A stretch of 64,000 nucleotides of DNA, taken from the NCBI GenBank assembly GCA_021018815.1, contig JAITYX010000089.1, positions 2,139,822 to 2,203,821 of the forward strand. The letters are read 5' to 3'. Both the position numbers and the translations under genes were made by a program. Each line of letters starts with the position of its first letter. The stretch's first letter is position 1. Source of the DNA: Talinum fruticosum (taxonomy: Eukaryota > Streptophyta > Magnoliopsida > Caryophyllales > Talinaceae). The notes below the pieces were generated by a model. The model ran no database searches. It had not been told where the DNA came from and worked only from the letters and a program-made list of their open reading frames with translations. Below, in pieces: positions 1-11,934 of this stretch.

Positions 1-3000
1 TCCTTTTCGTGGAGTATCTGGAGAGATATTACTTTCTCATATGCTTTGCTGTATACCTTCACACCGAGAGAGCAGCTTCTGTTCCTAGTTCCTTTGTTCA
101 GAGTAGTTTTGCTGATTGGATGAGAGCGAGGCCGGAGCTCTACAGCATAATCCGTAGGTAATTGTTATATGTGAAACTTGTCACTGATATGCATTTCTAT
201 TACGCTTTATACAAGCTCTCGATTCCCTTATGTCGATTATGCTTCTTCTGACAGAATCCTTGTGCAGGTTGTTGAGGAGAGACCCAATGGGTGCACTTGG
301 TTATCGTAATGCTGAGAAATCTCTAATGAAGATGGCTGAATCTACAAATGGCCGTCCTTATGAGATGAGTGTTGTTGCTGCACTGAGAAGTGGAGCAGTA
401 CTTGGCAGTCAAACTGTATTGAAGAGTGACCATTGCCCTGGTTGTCAAAACTTGACTTTGACAGAGAGGGTTGAAGGTGCGCCTAATTTCAGAGAGGTCC
501 CTGGGTTTTCTGTTTTTGGAGTAGCAAATCCGACAATCGATGGCATCCGATCTGTTATCCAGCGGGTAGGTAGCTCAAGAAGTGGTCGTCCTGTGTTTTG
601 GCACAACATGAGAGAGGAACCTGTTATTTACATCAATGGCAAGCCGTTTGTGCTTCGTGAAGTTGAAAGACCTTATAAGAACATGTTGGAATACACGGTA
701 CGTATGTAAAGCTTCTTGCATTGATTACCTGGTATCCATGTAAAGCTTCTTGCATTGATTATCTGGTGTGTATGTAAAGGTTCCTGCATTGATTACCTTG
801 AGAGGGTAGAATACATGATTACATGGTATATTGGAGTACACTTTATGTATGTAATGCCATTTAAATCCATAACGAAGTTCTGATTCAGATAAGCCCTGGA
901 AGACAGCAAACTTGCTTCTGCCATGTCATGTTTATCCAGCAATGGTTGTTGTTGTCTTCTCTATTGTTTCGTTGCATTTACTTTGTCACATATTTTGGGC
1001 ATATTCATGAAACGGAACACATTTTGACACTTTGACGTCAGGGAATTGATTGCGAGAGAGTAGAAAGAATGGAAGCCCGACTGAAGGAAGACATTCTGCA
1101 TGAAGCAGAGCGCTTTGGAGGTGCGATTATGGTTATCCATGAGACAGCTGACGGTCAAATATTTGATGCCTGGGAGCATGTAAATCCTGATTCCATTCAG
1201 ACACCTCTTGAAGTTTTTAGCTGCCTACAGTATGAGGGATATCCTGTTAAATATGCACGTGTTCCCATAACTGATGGAAAGGCTCCTAAAAGTTCTGATT
1301 TTGACACACTGGCAAGAAATGTTGCTTCAGCTTCAGAGGACACTGCTTTTGTTTTCAATTGCCAGGTACAATGTTTTATTTTGTGCTGAATTTCCTTATT
1401 GGTGATCAATGCTCTTGTGAACTTTTCTTCGTGTTAACTGCAAGGGAAAATTGGAGTGGCTAACTTTCTTAATACTTTGCAGATGGGTAGGGGGCGAACA
1501 ACAACTGGCACTGTGATAGCCTGTCTTCTCAAGCTACGGATAGAATATGGAAGACCTATACGAATCCTTCGTGATGATTTCTCAAGTGACGAAGTACGTG
1601 ATGGTTATTCTAGTGGCGAAGAACCTTTAGGCGACACGTACACATCCAGTTCAAGTACCAATGATGTAGGAACAGCGAGAAAGCCAACCCGTGCCTTCGG
1701 CATCAATGACATCTTACTCTTGTGGAAGATTACAAGATTATTTGATAATGGAGTTGAATGTCGAGAAGCATTGGATGCTGTTATTGATAGATGTTCGGCG
1801 TTGCAGAATATACGCGATGCTGTCTTACGATACAGGGAACTATTCAATCGACAACATGTTGAGCCTAGGGTGAGAAGGCTTGCGTTAAACCGCGGTGCTG
1901 AGTACTTAGAGCGGTATTTCCGTCTGATTGCTTTTTCAGCATATCTAGGAAGTGAAGCATTTGATGGTTACTGTGGCCAAGGAGAATCAAAGATGACCTT
2001 CAAGAATTGGTTGCAACAAAGACCAGAAGTCCAGGCAATGAAATGGAGCATAAGATTGAGACCAGGACGATTCTTTACTGTTCCTGTAATACTTCTCTGT
2101 TTTAGTATGATATACTTTGAGTAGGCAGAAGCAGGAAATGACAAATCTCCACTTTTAGGGCGGTTGAAAAAGTCACTTTTTGGGACATTTGAAGCTTAGA
2201 TTAGACTGGAGTATAGCAAAATGCCTTCCGATATTGCTGTCTTTTGCGGTGTTGTAGGCAAACGTCATTTTTTACTTTTTAGGGTCCAACAGAAATTACC
2301 TTTATGCCATTTAGCATTAAGGTTGACCCCTCCTCCCAACCTCTGGGGTGTGGTATATGCTGAATTTTGGGATAGTGGTTTAAATTAGAAGCAGGAAACG
2401 GTAAAAGAACTTCGACAGATTGAGAACTAACTAGATTTGAGGCATTATTATCGTTATTTCCTTCTGAAATCACTCATTTTGTTCGTCCTAATTCAGTGCT
2501 GCCAATGATTTGTGGCTTTGGTGATGCAGGAAGATCTGCGAGCACCATATGAGACTCAACACGGAGATGCAGTAATGGAGGCTGTTATTAAGGCTCGAAA
2601 TGGCTCAGTTTTGGGGACGGGCTCTATTCTTAAAATGTACTTCTTTCCCGGTCAGAGAACTTCAAGTCACATACAAATTCATGGAGCACCTCATGTGTAC
2701 AAGGTATCGGGGTGGATTACTTCACTTTCTATCCTTCTTCCTTTTCTCCTATTGTTCCCTATATGGAATAGGAAACACTATTCTGGACAAGGAATTCAAA
2801 CCTTTTTTTGATAAGAAAAATCGAAATATATGTACAAATATAAATGAAAACGATGCAAAGCAAGCATCCTACAAAAGGACTATGTGCAACCAAAACGTAG
2901 ACTATCCACAAAATCTACAATATCAAAAGAAGATTGGCCATTAGTTAACACTGTGCTAAACGTAGAGAGCCTTGAGAATCTTATCCTTAAAGCAATTAAG

Positions 3001-6000
3001 AGAAATTTCCACTCCCTCGAATACTCTCATATTTCTCTCACACCAAATGCTCCAAAAAATAGCATGTGGGATAAGCAATGCTTTCTTCTCTTTAGCTTTT
3101 CTCCCAAAGTAGCCTTCCTAAGCCACAAGATCTTCCTTAGTAAAGCTAGAAACAGCCCAAGAGACACCCAAACAACTAAAGGCTAACTCCCACAAAGCTC
3201 TAGCAAAAGGGCAATGCAACAATGAATGATTAGTGGACTCCAACTCACATGTTAAAACACTCCCAAGACAAGTTTCCCACACAAAAAAAAAAAAAAAAAG
3301 AAAACTTTTAAAAGCGCCAAAGACTTTCAAATGAGCTTCCAAGGTAGATGAAAATATGAGGGGAGTTGTAAGGATGGAGCCTGATCGGAAGTGAGCTTCG
3401 AATAGAAAGACTTAACAGAGAAATCCCCTTCGTGATTGAGCTAACTCCCACTGAGCTTCGTTTCTTTTTTTTTTTTTTGTGATTTATGTAGATTTTTGGT
3501 ACACTTCTTCATTATAGTCTATAAGTAATGTTTAAATTACAAATTTAGTTGTGTGGTTTCTGAAAGAAAACAAAATTGGATTCCTTAATATTAAAATTTG
3601 ATTATTGCATCTGTCCTTTTTCCTCCTTTTGTAATTAATATGTTTGTGAGTGTAATAAGAGTAAAAAACTTTAAATAATCCATTTGATTGGATTTATATA
3701 ATGCTTGTTGAGTGGCTTATTTTTTGGATTGTAAGGTGCTTCTTTCTTTTGGTCTTCAAGTAAATCGAAATTACAAATTTAATTGCATAGCTAAAAGAAA
3801 ATTGAATTGGATTCTTTCATATCAATGTTATATTATTGCTTGAATCTTTACTTGCTTTTGTAATTTATGTGTTGGCAATTGGTTAAAGAATATAAGAATT
3901 AAATTACTGTCCTTGATGAGGTTTATTTTAGAATCATTGTGAAATAAGGTTGGAGCTACATTTGCACTCAACAAAACTTAAGAGTTAGTTTTGTAGTTCG
4001 GTTAGGATGTTTGCAAAACCTATATAACTGTGACATGTGGTATGATATTGCTTTATGAGCGCATGTTTCTATATATTTATATATTCTGATCTGATGCAAT
4101 TCTTTTCGCTTTTTGCTAGGTGGATGGATACCCTGTCTACAGCATGGCCACTCCTACCATCACTGGTGCTAAAGAAATGCTAGCTTTCTTAGTTGCTAAG
4201 GAATCTATAACTGGTGAACAGAAAGTAGTCATAACAGATTTGAGAGAGGAGGCAGTGGTTTACATTAATGATACACCTTTTGTCCTTCGGGAACTGAATA
4301 AACCAGTTGATACACTGAAACATGTGGGAATTACTGGTCCGGTGGTCTGTTACTATGCCCTTAGCATTGACAAAGATTGGAACAGAAAATTATGAACTAA
4401 TTATTTATCCCTCTTGTAAATTGCGTAGGTGGAGCACATGGAGGCACGCCTAAAGGAAGATATAATATCAGAGGTGACACGATCTGGTGGACGAATGCTT
4501 TTGCATCGGGAAGAATACAGTCCCACACTAAATCAGTCAAGTGTTGTTGGATACTGGGAGAACATCTTCATTGAAGACGTAAAGACACCTGCTGAAGTTT
4601 ATGCATCTCTGAAAGATGAAGGTTATGATATAGTTTACAGGAGAATACCATTAACTAGAGAGAGAGATGCTTTGTCATCTGATGTTGATGCTATTCAATA
4701 TTGTAAAGATGAGTAAGTGTTACATGCTTGCCTCTTGTGCTTCTTCTTATGAGTACATTAATGGATCCAAGCTTCATTTAGGACACTTGTAAATGAATGA
4801 GCTTTACTGAAACTTGAATTTGTAAGGCCATGTGTCTACGTTGGATGCTTAAGTGATATGCCATCTATTTGCAGCTCTGCTGGATGCTATCTTTTGTTTC
4901 ACACACTGGTTTTGGTGGGGTAGCTTATGCAATGGCAATCATATGTATAAGACTTGGAGCTGAGGGGAATGTTCAACATGAAGTTTTACCCACATTGGTT
5001 GATAAACAATCTCCACTTTCGATACCTGGAAATGTGGCATGCTGGCCTTCTGATGAAGCTGCACTGAAACTAGGTGAATATCGGGACATACTCAGCCTGA
5101 CAAGAGTTCTTGCTCATGGGCCTAGGAGTAAAGAGGATGTTGATGATATCATAGAAAGGTAACAATCTCATCGAAGTCACATTCTTTTGGTTCCTTCAGA
5201 TAATATTCTCTATTACTTGCAAAAATGACTGGGAAAGGGGGAGGGATTTAATCAAGCATAAGTAGGCTGCAGAAGTAAAATGACTGAAAGTGCGTTAGGA
5301 TGATCAAAATGCTAGACTTTGTTGATAACCTGAATGTACATTGCCTAGAGTCATCAAAGTCTATTGGTGCGTTGCAATTATAGATAAAATTTTAACAAAA
5401 GCATAACCTACTTTCATCACAAGAATGCTTTTCCTTTGAGTGAACTTTCAAGAACGTAGTTGTCAACTTTATCATGCCATCCAGATATCACTAGTTCTAA
5501 ATAGAGTTTCTATGGTTACTCTTTCTAGGGTTTGATTGCATTTGCGTTTTTCTGGATGGAGTTTGAAAATTTTCATATATGTCTGTCTCTCATACTTGCT
5601 GATTTTGACTGCTTTTGCCGGCTTCTGAATGGTAAACTTTTTTCTTTTGGTCAATTGCTAAAGATGTGCAGGAGCTGGGCACATACGTGATGATATTGTT
5701 CACTATATGAACGAATTGAAGCTATCCTGTAGTGGCAATGAGGAGCATCAGGCATACCTGACTGATATGGGTGTCAAGGCATTAAGGTTAGATAAGTTGT
5801 GCATCCTGCACGATCTTTGTTTTTTTCCTCCTTTTGGAATTATTCACTGCTATTTCATATTGGAAAAAGTGCGTCTATGTGTAATGTGCACACCCTGTCC
5901 TGGAACTACCTAGCGTAGTGACTTCATAAGGCTAGCTGAAGTGCACACCTTCAAGCTCCCCTCAGCAAGGTGCTTTTACACCTCATGGAATTTGTGAAGG

Positions 6001-9000
6001 TTATTGTTGAGAAAGAGGAAGGAGGACCCGACCATAAAAGCTGAAGTATTTCTTCAAATTGACACTTATTCATCTAACCAATTTCAAGCAAAAGTCTTCA
6101 ATTAATTGCATAGAATTACTCAAAATTAAACCCTAAATTGAAAAACCCTCATATTGGAAACACTCTAATTTGCATACTATGAAGTGTGAACGCTCCTAAG
6201 AGGTTTCATGTGAAGTGTCAGAAACCATTTGACACTGACACATACCTAAGTTTCGAACATGCGTGTTAGGCACACAACACCGATGCATATGTGGCCATTG
6301 AAGCCCATTCCAGTGGTCCTCTTGGGCTTTTGGCAATTGCCAAATCTCTAAAATCTTCGATGTTGCAATTCAAAGAAGCCCTATCTCCAGTGATACTAAT
6401 TTTTGAGTTTGATTCTACTTGGATGATTGAATATGAACCATAAACAAGTCCAAAATGTTTAGAATTGGTTAAGCATGGTTTAATTCAATTGGTTGGATTT
6501 TAGATTCAACTTTAAGGGGAGAAGGAGTTCAATTGTATGTTTGGAGCAGTTCAATTTGAAATGGCTCTGGAAAAGAGAGAACGATTGAGCCAGAGGTATA
6601 CTCTTTTCTTTTTTTTTTTTTGGGGGGTTAGGGGGTGTGATGCCGATTTTCTTTGATTAATATTTTCTCATTTCCAAGCAAAAGAGAAAACAAAATTGTG
6701 TTTTCTTTTTTAAGACTTTTTCCCATTTGTTTTATCTTTAATTCTAACAAGAGAAAAAGGAGTTATTTTCTTCAAACTTTTTTTCCTCATGTTTTCTTAA
6801 AATATTCTTTCCAACTTCTTATTAAAAAAAAAAAGTTTTTCCAACTAATTTGCCTATAATCAAATAGAGCCTAAGTGATTTGTGTTACAATTATGTGATT
6901 ATATGCCCCAAAGGCGGTAAAGTCTTACCGCAAGCATATGGTTGTCAGTCATTGTACTTAAGGGCCTATTCTCTGGGATGGGGTCAAATCTAAGCCACTC
7001 AAGTTAAACTAACCCAATCTAATTTGAAAGCAATAAACTCACAAACCTGAATTAGTTGACTTGTGGAAATTAGGTAAACTCTAAACATGGTTGAATTTAT
7101 AAATTAAATTTCAACTAGCAAGCATATTAATAGAGTGAATTAGAAAACAATAATTTTTAATCACCAAGAGAAGGGAGACAGTGGAAAGGGAGGAAGTTTA
7201 CAAAACTGAAAGGAACCAAAAATTCTTTTTTTTTTTTTTTGGTGAGAACATAAAGTTAAATTATTTATCCTGTCACGTTACATCTTATAAGTCCAGACAT
7301 ACCCGGACTGTGTTCTATACAATCTCAAACTTTAACTTTGCTCAATATATTTGTTCCACAATCAATAAGTAATGTGAAGGCATCTCCATGCACACCTTGG
7401 TTTATTATACTATTTCTTTCCCTCCAGCAGTGTAGAATACACAGCTAGCTCATAGTTTGTCTTGATCCAATACTTGTAAATGCAAAACTTCCTCTGCTAC
7501 CATGGTTCATACAACGTTTGTAGAGGGAGAACAAAAGAATAAGTGACTGTAAGACTCACAAGCAGTGCAGAATTCACAGTTAAGCTCATAGTCCATTCCC
7601 ATTCCAATTAATCTATCTCGAGTAAGTAGTTTTTGATGCATCACCAGCCAATATGTGAATGAGCACTTTGGTATTCTGAGCTTGAGCCCAATCGGAGGAT
7701 ACCATTCAACTAAGTATCTGTATGTTTCAGCATATCATACCCAGCTTTAGCACTAGAGAATATTATTCTTTATAATCAAGATTAGAACTCCATAAGAAAT
7801 GTCTACAGATTTGGTTGACTCTTTCCACAGCTGTGTTGGGGAGAATAAACATTGGACTCCAATACGATGATATAGTCAGCAACACTGAATTCACAAGTTT
7901 GACCTTGCCAGCGTAAGACTTTATGTTCTCATGATATGGTTAAATGGGATCTCAATCGCAAATGAGGGGTTTTCTCTGTGAAGTGTTTCTATTTGAAACT
8001 TGCTTCTGATTGGGATCTTTCTTTGTAATTCCCCTAAGATTTTCATCTACCTTGGAAGCTCATTTGGAAGTCTTTGGCGTCTTTAAAAGTTTCTCTTTTT
8101 GTGTGTGAAGCTTGTCATGGGAGTATTTTAACCTGTGATGACTTACAAAGGAAGGGACAAATTTGGTCCTATGTGCAAAGCTGATTTGGAATCCACTAAT
8201 AGTAATCATTTGCTTTTACATTGCCCTTTCGCTAGAGCTTTGTGGGAGTTAGCATTTAGTTGTTTGGGTGTCTCTTGGGTTGTTTCTATACACGGCAATC
8301 GGGTCATTCGGTTCGGGTTAACTTCGGGTCGATCTTATTCGGGTTCGGTTCGGTTTCGGTTCAGGTCAACTTCGGTTTGGTTCAACTTTGGGTAGGTTCG
8401 GGTTCGATTTGGATTAATTTCGGATCGGGTCAACTTCGGGTCGTAATTGGGTCACTTTTTGGTCAAAATCGATTCAAAATTTTACCCACCAAAAAATTGT
8501 ACCACTATAGGCACAAAAGTCCATCCTGATAGACCCAACAAAAAAATGTGGGTTAGGTCACTTTATTCGAGTTAAATCGATTTGGGTCCGATTCGGTTCA
8601 AGCTGTTTCGGATGTCGGGTCGTCGGATCGGTTTGGGTTTCGGGTCTTTTAGATTGACCCGTTCGGTTCGGGTCAATTTGACCAGGTCTAGTTGTTTCTA
8701 GTTTACTAAGGAACATCTTGTGGCTTGGGAAGGCTACTTCGAGAGAAAAGCTAAAGAGAAGAAAGCATTGCTTATCCCACATGTGATGTTATGGAAAATT
8801 TCAGAGTCTTCGAGGGAGTCAAAACTTCTCGTAATCGCTTTAAGGATAAGATTCTCAAGACTCTACTTTTGGGATGGGGTCACTTTTCGCCAAACTTTTT
8901 TACAGTGCTTTGTAGAAATATCATTCATTAAGATACACCCTCAGAACTTTTACATTATACATCCTGTGATTATGCCTACAAAGCTAGCTTCTTAGAGGGA

Positions 9001-10854
9001 CTAAGTGGCAGAGTGGTCTTGTTGCCACGATCCACTGAGATTCGATTCAGCCCTATGTCGCTTCGATTCGTCCCTCTCCCTCCCGGACCCCCTGAAATCA
9101 ACACCAAACTGAAAAATGAGGTTGAACGTAAGCAGGCAGCCCACGCCCCATCTCGGAAAAGTGCTTGTCGTGTCAAAGTAGGATCTCTCCTTGTGTTATA
9201 TTGAACTTAATATGTACCATAAACAATACATCTCAGTTTAATTACAAATATCAGCAACTTCAATTTGCTCAGGGCACAAGTATGCTAATCTGTTGGCACC
9301 GTACAACAGAAAGAGGAGCAAATGAAAACAAGATCTAATAGATCAATCTTCGCATAAATGCCAGACTGTAACCCACTTTAATTATAAATTAAACATAAGA
9401 AAAAGTAGACTCCTAAGCATACATCTTACGAAAAGTTAATTACTTCCCATGAAAAATTATACACATTATGCTATCTGAAAATAATAGAACGTGTAAATAG
9501 AACACTTTAAATTTTATAAAATCGCGTAAATTGAACATGTAATTAGAAATTAGAGGTTATTGTTAAAATTGATTGAAGATTTTTATACCTTGTTAAGATG
9601 AGATACTGGATGAGTGTATTCTTGATCAATCCGTAGAAACAACCCCAAAGTAAAGATCAGACGTGCAATTGGCAATTAAATCAAACTAGACAAAACCAAC
9701 AAAGAAAATCAAACAAAGACAGCAACCAAACATAAAATACAAAAACATAATGAAACTCCAAAAAGAAGATTGAAATATACTACGTACGAATCAATTTCGC
9801 TCAACTTTCATATGTGAGTATGTATTAATGTATAATTGCCGGTTTTTGACATAAACAATAATTGCACACTCCTAAAGGCAGAGAGGGGTGGTTAGGGTTA
9901 TCCTTTTCGACAAGGATTTGGGGTCGTTAATTGAGAAATTCTCAAGACAAAATTCTTGGAAAAAAGTGGAGACAAAATGTGGAAATTAAGAGTTAATCTG
10001 CAAAAGCATGGTAGCGTCGCCTTCAATATAGTTTGCCTGCAACAGAAGCAAAATCATACACAGTCTATGACCTTTGAGTTGGGTTTGGGTAGAGCCGGGC
10101 CAAATCGAGATTTGAATAAAGGAAGAGTTCTAGATTGAACTAAAATTTTAAGAAAACAGAGCAATGGAGCACGATCTTTTTCAAATTTCAAAGCAAAAGA
10201 ACCACAATCTTGTACTTTAATCTGCCGGTTTGTGATCAATTTATGGCAATTGATGGTGGTGATCGAAGGAAAATAGAGAAGATTGAAAGATTGGGGGGTT
10301 GGGTTCATAGAAAAGAAGAATGGGAAAGGGTGTGGTAGGATTTCATTTCATGAGAGAGGGTGAAGGCTGAACAGATGTGAGAAGAGCAGACAGGAAGTAA
10401 CACTTGAACAGATGTGAGAAGAGGTTCAAGGCCAGTAAAAGTTACCATAATACCCTTTCAATTTCAATCTACAGTGACTCTTCGGTTTTTAATCTCTTAA
10501 GGATTAAAGATTAAGGATATTCTAGTTTCATATGCTATAATCAAGGTAAGAAAAAGCTTATGATGGTATATAATTGTAAAGTGGAGAAATATGCATTTTA
10601 AACCTTACAATTAGAGGGCGGGAATACTTTGGGTTGACATGTGAATGTAAATTTTGCTTCTCATGTTTTCGTTATTCTGGCTTACGTGTTTCTTATAGTT
10701 TTATCCTAATTAAACTTGCAGGAGGTACTTTTTCCTAATAACATTCCGATCTTATCTTTATTGTGCTTCTGCGGATGAAACTACGTTCTCATCTTGGATG
10801 GATTCACGTCCTGAACTTGGTTATCTTTGTAATCACCTCAGAATTGATAAATGA
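1..10854 (+). CDS. Paladin-like protein (tandem PTP-like phytase domains), 5'-partial, multi-exon
   Basis: Plant paladin homologue; the animal protein is reported to act in phosphoinositide and receptor signalling, and the plant role is not established. The window enters inside the gene. Exons read from GT-AG sites and phase: 1-157, 268-697, 1042-1365, 1483-2085, 2530-2703, 4120-4344, 4429-4712, 4875-5158, 5664-5786, 10722-10854 (TGA). Repeat 2 carries a PTP-type CX5R loop split by an intron (NCQ at 1365, MGRGRTTTG from 1483). Other family landmarks are [45 protein letters not shown] and the C-terminal [15 protein letters not shown]. Repeat 3 has VSHTGFGG in place of CX5R. Phase is consistent across all joins except two one-base losses: T-run 4891-4894 (exon is 284, phase needs 285) and T-run 4-7 (one T fewer than the opposite-strand copy). 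The last intron is 4.9 kb and full of transposon pieces. Confidence 0.85.
703..806 (+). repeat. 34-bp tandem repeat, 3 units, at a splice donor
   Basis: Units begin TGTAAAGCTTCTTGCATTG at 705, 739 and 773 (period 34). They start right after the donor of the exon 268-697. The inverted copy carries the same array at about 17192-17285. Confidence 0.85.
2800..3478 (-). mobile_element. 5'-truncated LINE fragment (reverse-transcriptase zinc-binding region), copy a
   Basis: Lies in the paladin intron 2704-4119 on the strand opposite to the gene. Minus-strand translation gives a plant LINE zf-RVT end: [20 protein letters not shown], then FSCLGVSW and [19 protein letters not shown]. The 3' end is near 2806, where minus-strand CTTATC is followed by an A-run. 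An A17 run at about 3283-3299 and a T-run at about 3461-3477 break the sequence. The element is shared with the inverted copy, so it was there before the duplication. No clear target-site duplication was found. Confidence 0.75.
4183..4870 (+). other. Point where the plus paladin copy leaves the inverted repeat
   Basis: From 4183 on, the exon ([18 protein letters not shown], then [13 protein letters not shown] and [18 protein letters not shown]) has no partner on the minus strand. This unique part carries repeat 3 of the protein and shows that the plus copy keeps the original 3' structure. Confidence 0.7.
5860..7205. other. Non-coding intron sequence with degenerate repeats
   Basis: First part of the 4.9-kb last paladin intron. 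No coding frame is recognisable. There is a T-run and G-run near 6609-6632 and T/A-rich stretches at 6690-6850. The part near 6210-6290 resembles old transposon sequence but could not be assigned. Confidence 0.5.
7209..7922 (-). mobile_element. LINE fragment, different family (RT C-terminus plus zf-RVT)
   Basis: Minus-strand translation from about 7920 gives [16 protein letters not shown], then [20 protein letters not shown], a typical plant LINE reverse-transcriptase tail. After frame breaks, [20 protein letters not shown] and [15 protein letters not shown] follow, matching the zf-RVT cysteine pattern. The T-run at 7209-7226 is the poly(A) tail seen from the other strand. The fragment is non-functional. 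Confidence 0.7.
7926..8930 (+). mobile_element. LINE fragment (same family as copy a), interrupted by a nested insertion
   Basis: Plus-strand zf-RVT region: [20 protein letters not shown] and, after the insertion at 8289-8690, [20 protein letters not shown]. It starts near a motif also found in the LINE at 27.5 kb (TGGTTAAATGGGATCTCAAT here) and fades out after 8880. Lies in the last paladin intron. Confidence 0.7.
8289..8690. mobile_element. 402-bp non-autonomous DNA-transposon-like insertion with 10-bp target duplication
   Basis: The LINE is cut cleanly, and GTTGTTTCTA occurs on both sides (8279-8288 and 8691-8700), as a target-site duplication. The insert is built of TTCGGGTC/CGGTTCGG motifs at both ends around an AT-richer core and has no coding capacity. 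Its ends begin TACACGG and, in reverse complement, TAGACCTGG, so the terminal inverted repeat is weak. A 9-10 bp duplication suggests a Mutator-like family; this is inference. Confidence 0.65.
8995..9205 (+). mobile_element. Possible SINE with tRNA-like promoter boxes
   Basis: TGGCAGAGTGG at about 9007 fits the RNA polymerase III A box, and GATTCGATTCA at about 9040 fits a B box, 22 bases downstream, which is shorter than usual. The unit seems to end near a TTG-rich stretch at about 9190-9205. No target duplication was confirmed. Confidence 0.35.
9206..10700. other. Non-coding intron sequence
   Basis: End of the last paladin intron before the terminal exon at 10722. AT-rich; no gene, RNA or repeat with clear borders was seen. 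Confidence 0.5.
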
Positions 10855-11060
10855 TGTCCATCATGGTGAAATGGGAGGCATTTTCCCCGAGTTGCTGATC
10901 TCCCCTCCTGGTGAATAGATTGTACAAATTTATTTTGTCGACGATTGTGGTTGTTTTGTATGAAAAATAGATTGTGAAATTGAAGGGAAAAGTACAGCGG
11001 TTTTAAGTTTGATCAAGTGATTGTTTGCAAATTTGTTGCCCCACCCCCACCATTTCTTTA
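10855..11060 (+). other. Likely 3' untranslated region of the plus-strand paladin gene
   Basis: Follows the TGA at 10852-10854. It is T/A-rich and non-coding, with no perfect AATAAA signal. The transcript end cannot be fixed from sequence. Confidence 0.4.
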
Positions 11061-11206
11061 CTCTTCAGGTGTAATGGAAAACATTGTTAGAAGCAAATGA
11101 ATTATGTGCCAAGCAGATGAGCACTCCACTTTCCAAAGATGGGAAAAAAATATTATGGAGAAATTTACACTTGTAATTACAGTGAAGTGGTTTTTTTGCT
11201 GATAAG

Positions 11207-11766
11207 CTGCCGTGCTTTGGAGGGGCAATAATGATATCATTGGCAATTTACTTATTGTCTGTTCGTTTCAACTGCCAAGACTAGCGGTTATGAGCTTTTA
11301 TGAGCTGCCATTGCGGTTATAAATTGCTATAGGGGTTATAAGTTCTTATAGCGATTATGAGTTGTTATAATGGTAACAATAATATTAATAATTTTTTCAT
11401 AATAATAATAATAATAATAATATTTTATTTTATTTTATTATTATTATTATATGAGTTTATGATTAATTTTTTCATAATAATAATAATATGGATGATAGCT
11501 GTTATAGTGGTTATAACTAGCTGTTATAGCGATTATAAACGTTTATAAGCAGTTATGAGCGGTTATCGAGTTATAAACGTTTTTATAAATGCTAATTCGA
11601 ACATATCCTTAATCTCCTTACTGAGAGAAACATCTTTTTGGTGGAAAGAGGGTTGAGAACGTTAGTGTGTGCAATGCTTTAGAGGCAATATAATATCATT
11701 GGCAATTTACTTAGTTTCCTTGTTGAGAGAAGCATGATTTTGGTGGATAGTGTTGTGAATGTTATT
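11207..11766. repeat. Degenerate duplication of a ~100-bp unit, first unit split by a MITE
   Basis: ATATCATTGGCAATTTACTT occurs near 11234 and again near 11692, and GAGAGAAACATCTTTTTGG near 11625 is echoed by GAGAGAAGCATGATTTTGG near 11727. The two halves of unit 1 are separated by the element at 11255-11608. Confidence 0.6.
11255..11608. mobile_element. 354-bp MITE, PIF/Harbinger (Tourist)-like
   Basis: Flanked by TTA on both sides (11252-11254 and 11609-11611), the target size of PIF/Harbinger elements. The ends share TGTTCG (TTGTCTGTTCGTTT; reverse complement of the other end GGATATGTTCGAATTAGCA, close to Tourist ends). The interior holds many GTTATAA/GGTTATAA subrepeats and a long ATT/AAT microsatellite hairpin at about 11395-11490. 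It sits inside one unit of a ~100-bp duplication, which helps define its edges. Confidence 0.55.
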
Positions 11767-11934
11767 TATACGTAAAAGGGAATTTTGAACCTACTTATAT
11801 ACGCAAAAAAAAAAAAACAAATATTTGTGCGGTTTACACAATATGCTACGCATAGTAACACAAATATAATGATGAGTACATTTATCATACTTTTTTGGTT
11901 AACTATAAATTAGAATCATATCCAATAAGTACTT

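Larger units (their letters stand above)
1..4182 (+). repeat. Left arm of large inverted duplication
   Basis: This stretch is the reverse complement of 13817-17968. It covers paladin exons and introns and the LINE in the intron at 2704-4119. Identity is very high by eye, with scattered substitutions and small indels. The match stops in the exon after AAAGAAATGCTA at 4182. Position 1 matches about 17968, so the arm continues to the left of the window. Confidence 0.95.

Noticed and set aside
961..1179. Antisense open frame over paladin exons, also found in the mirror arm at 16813-17031
   Set aside because: It is the shadow of the coding exon on the other strand; its presence in both arms only reflects the duplication.
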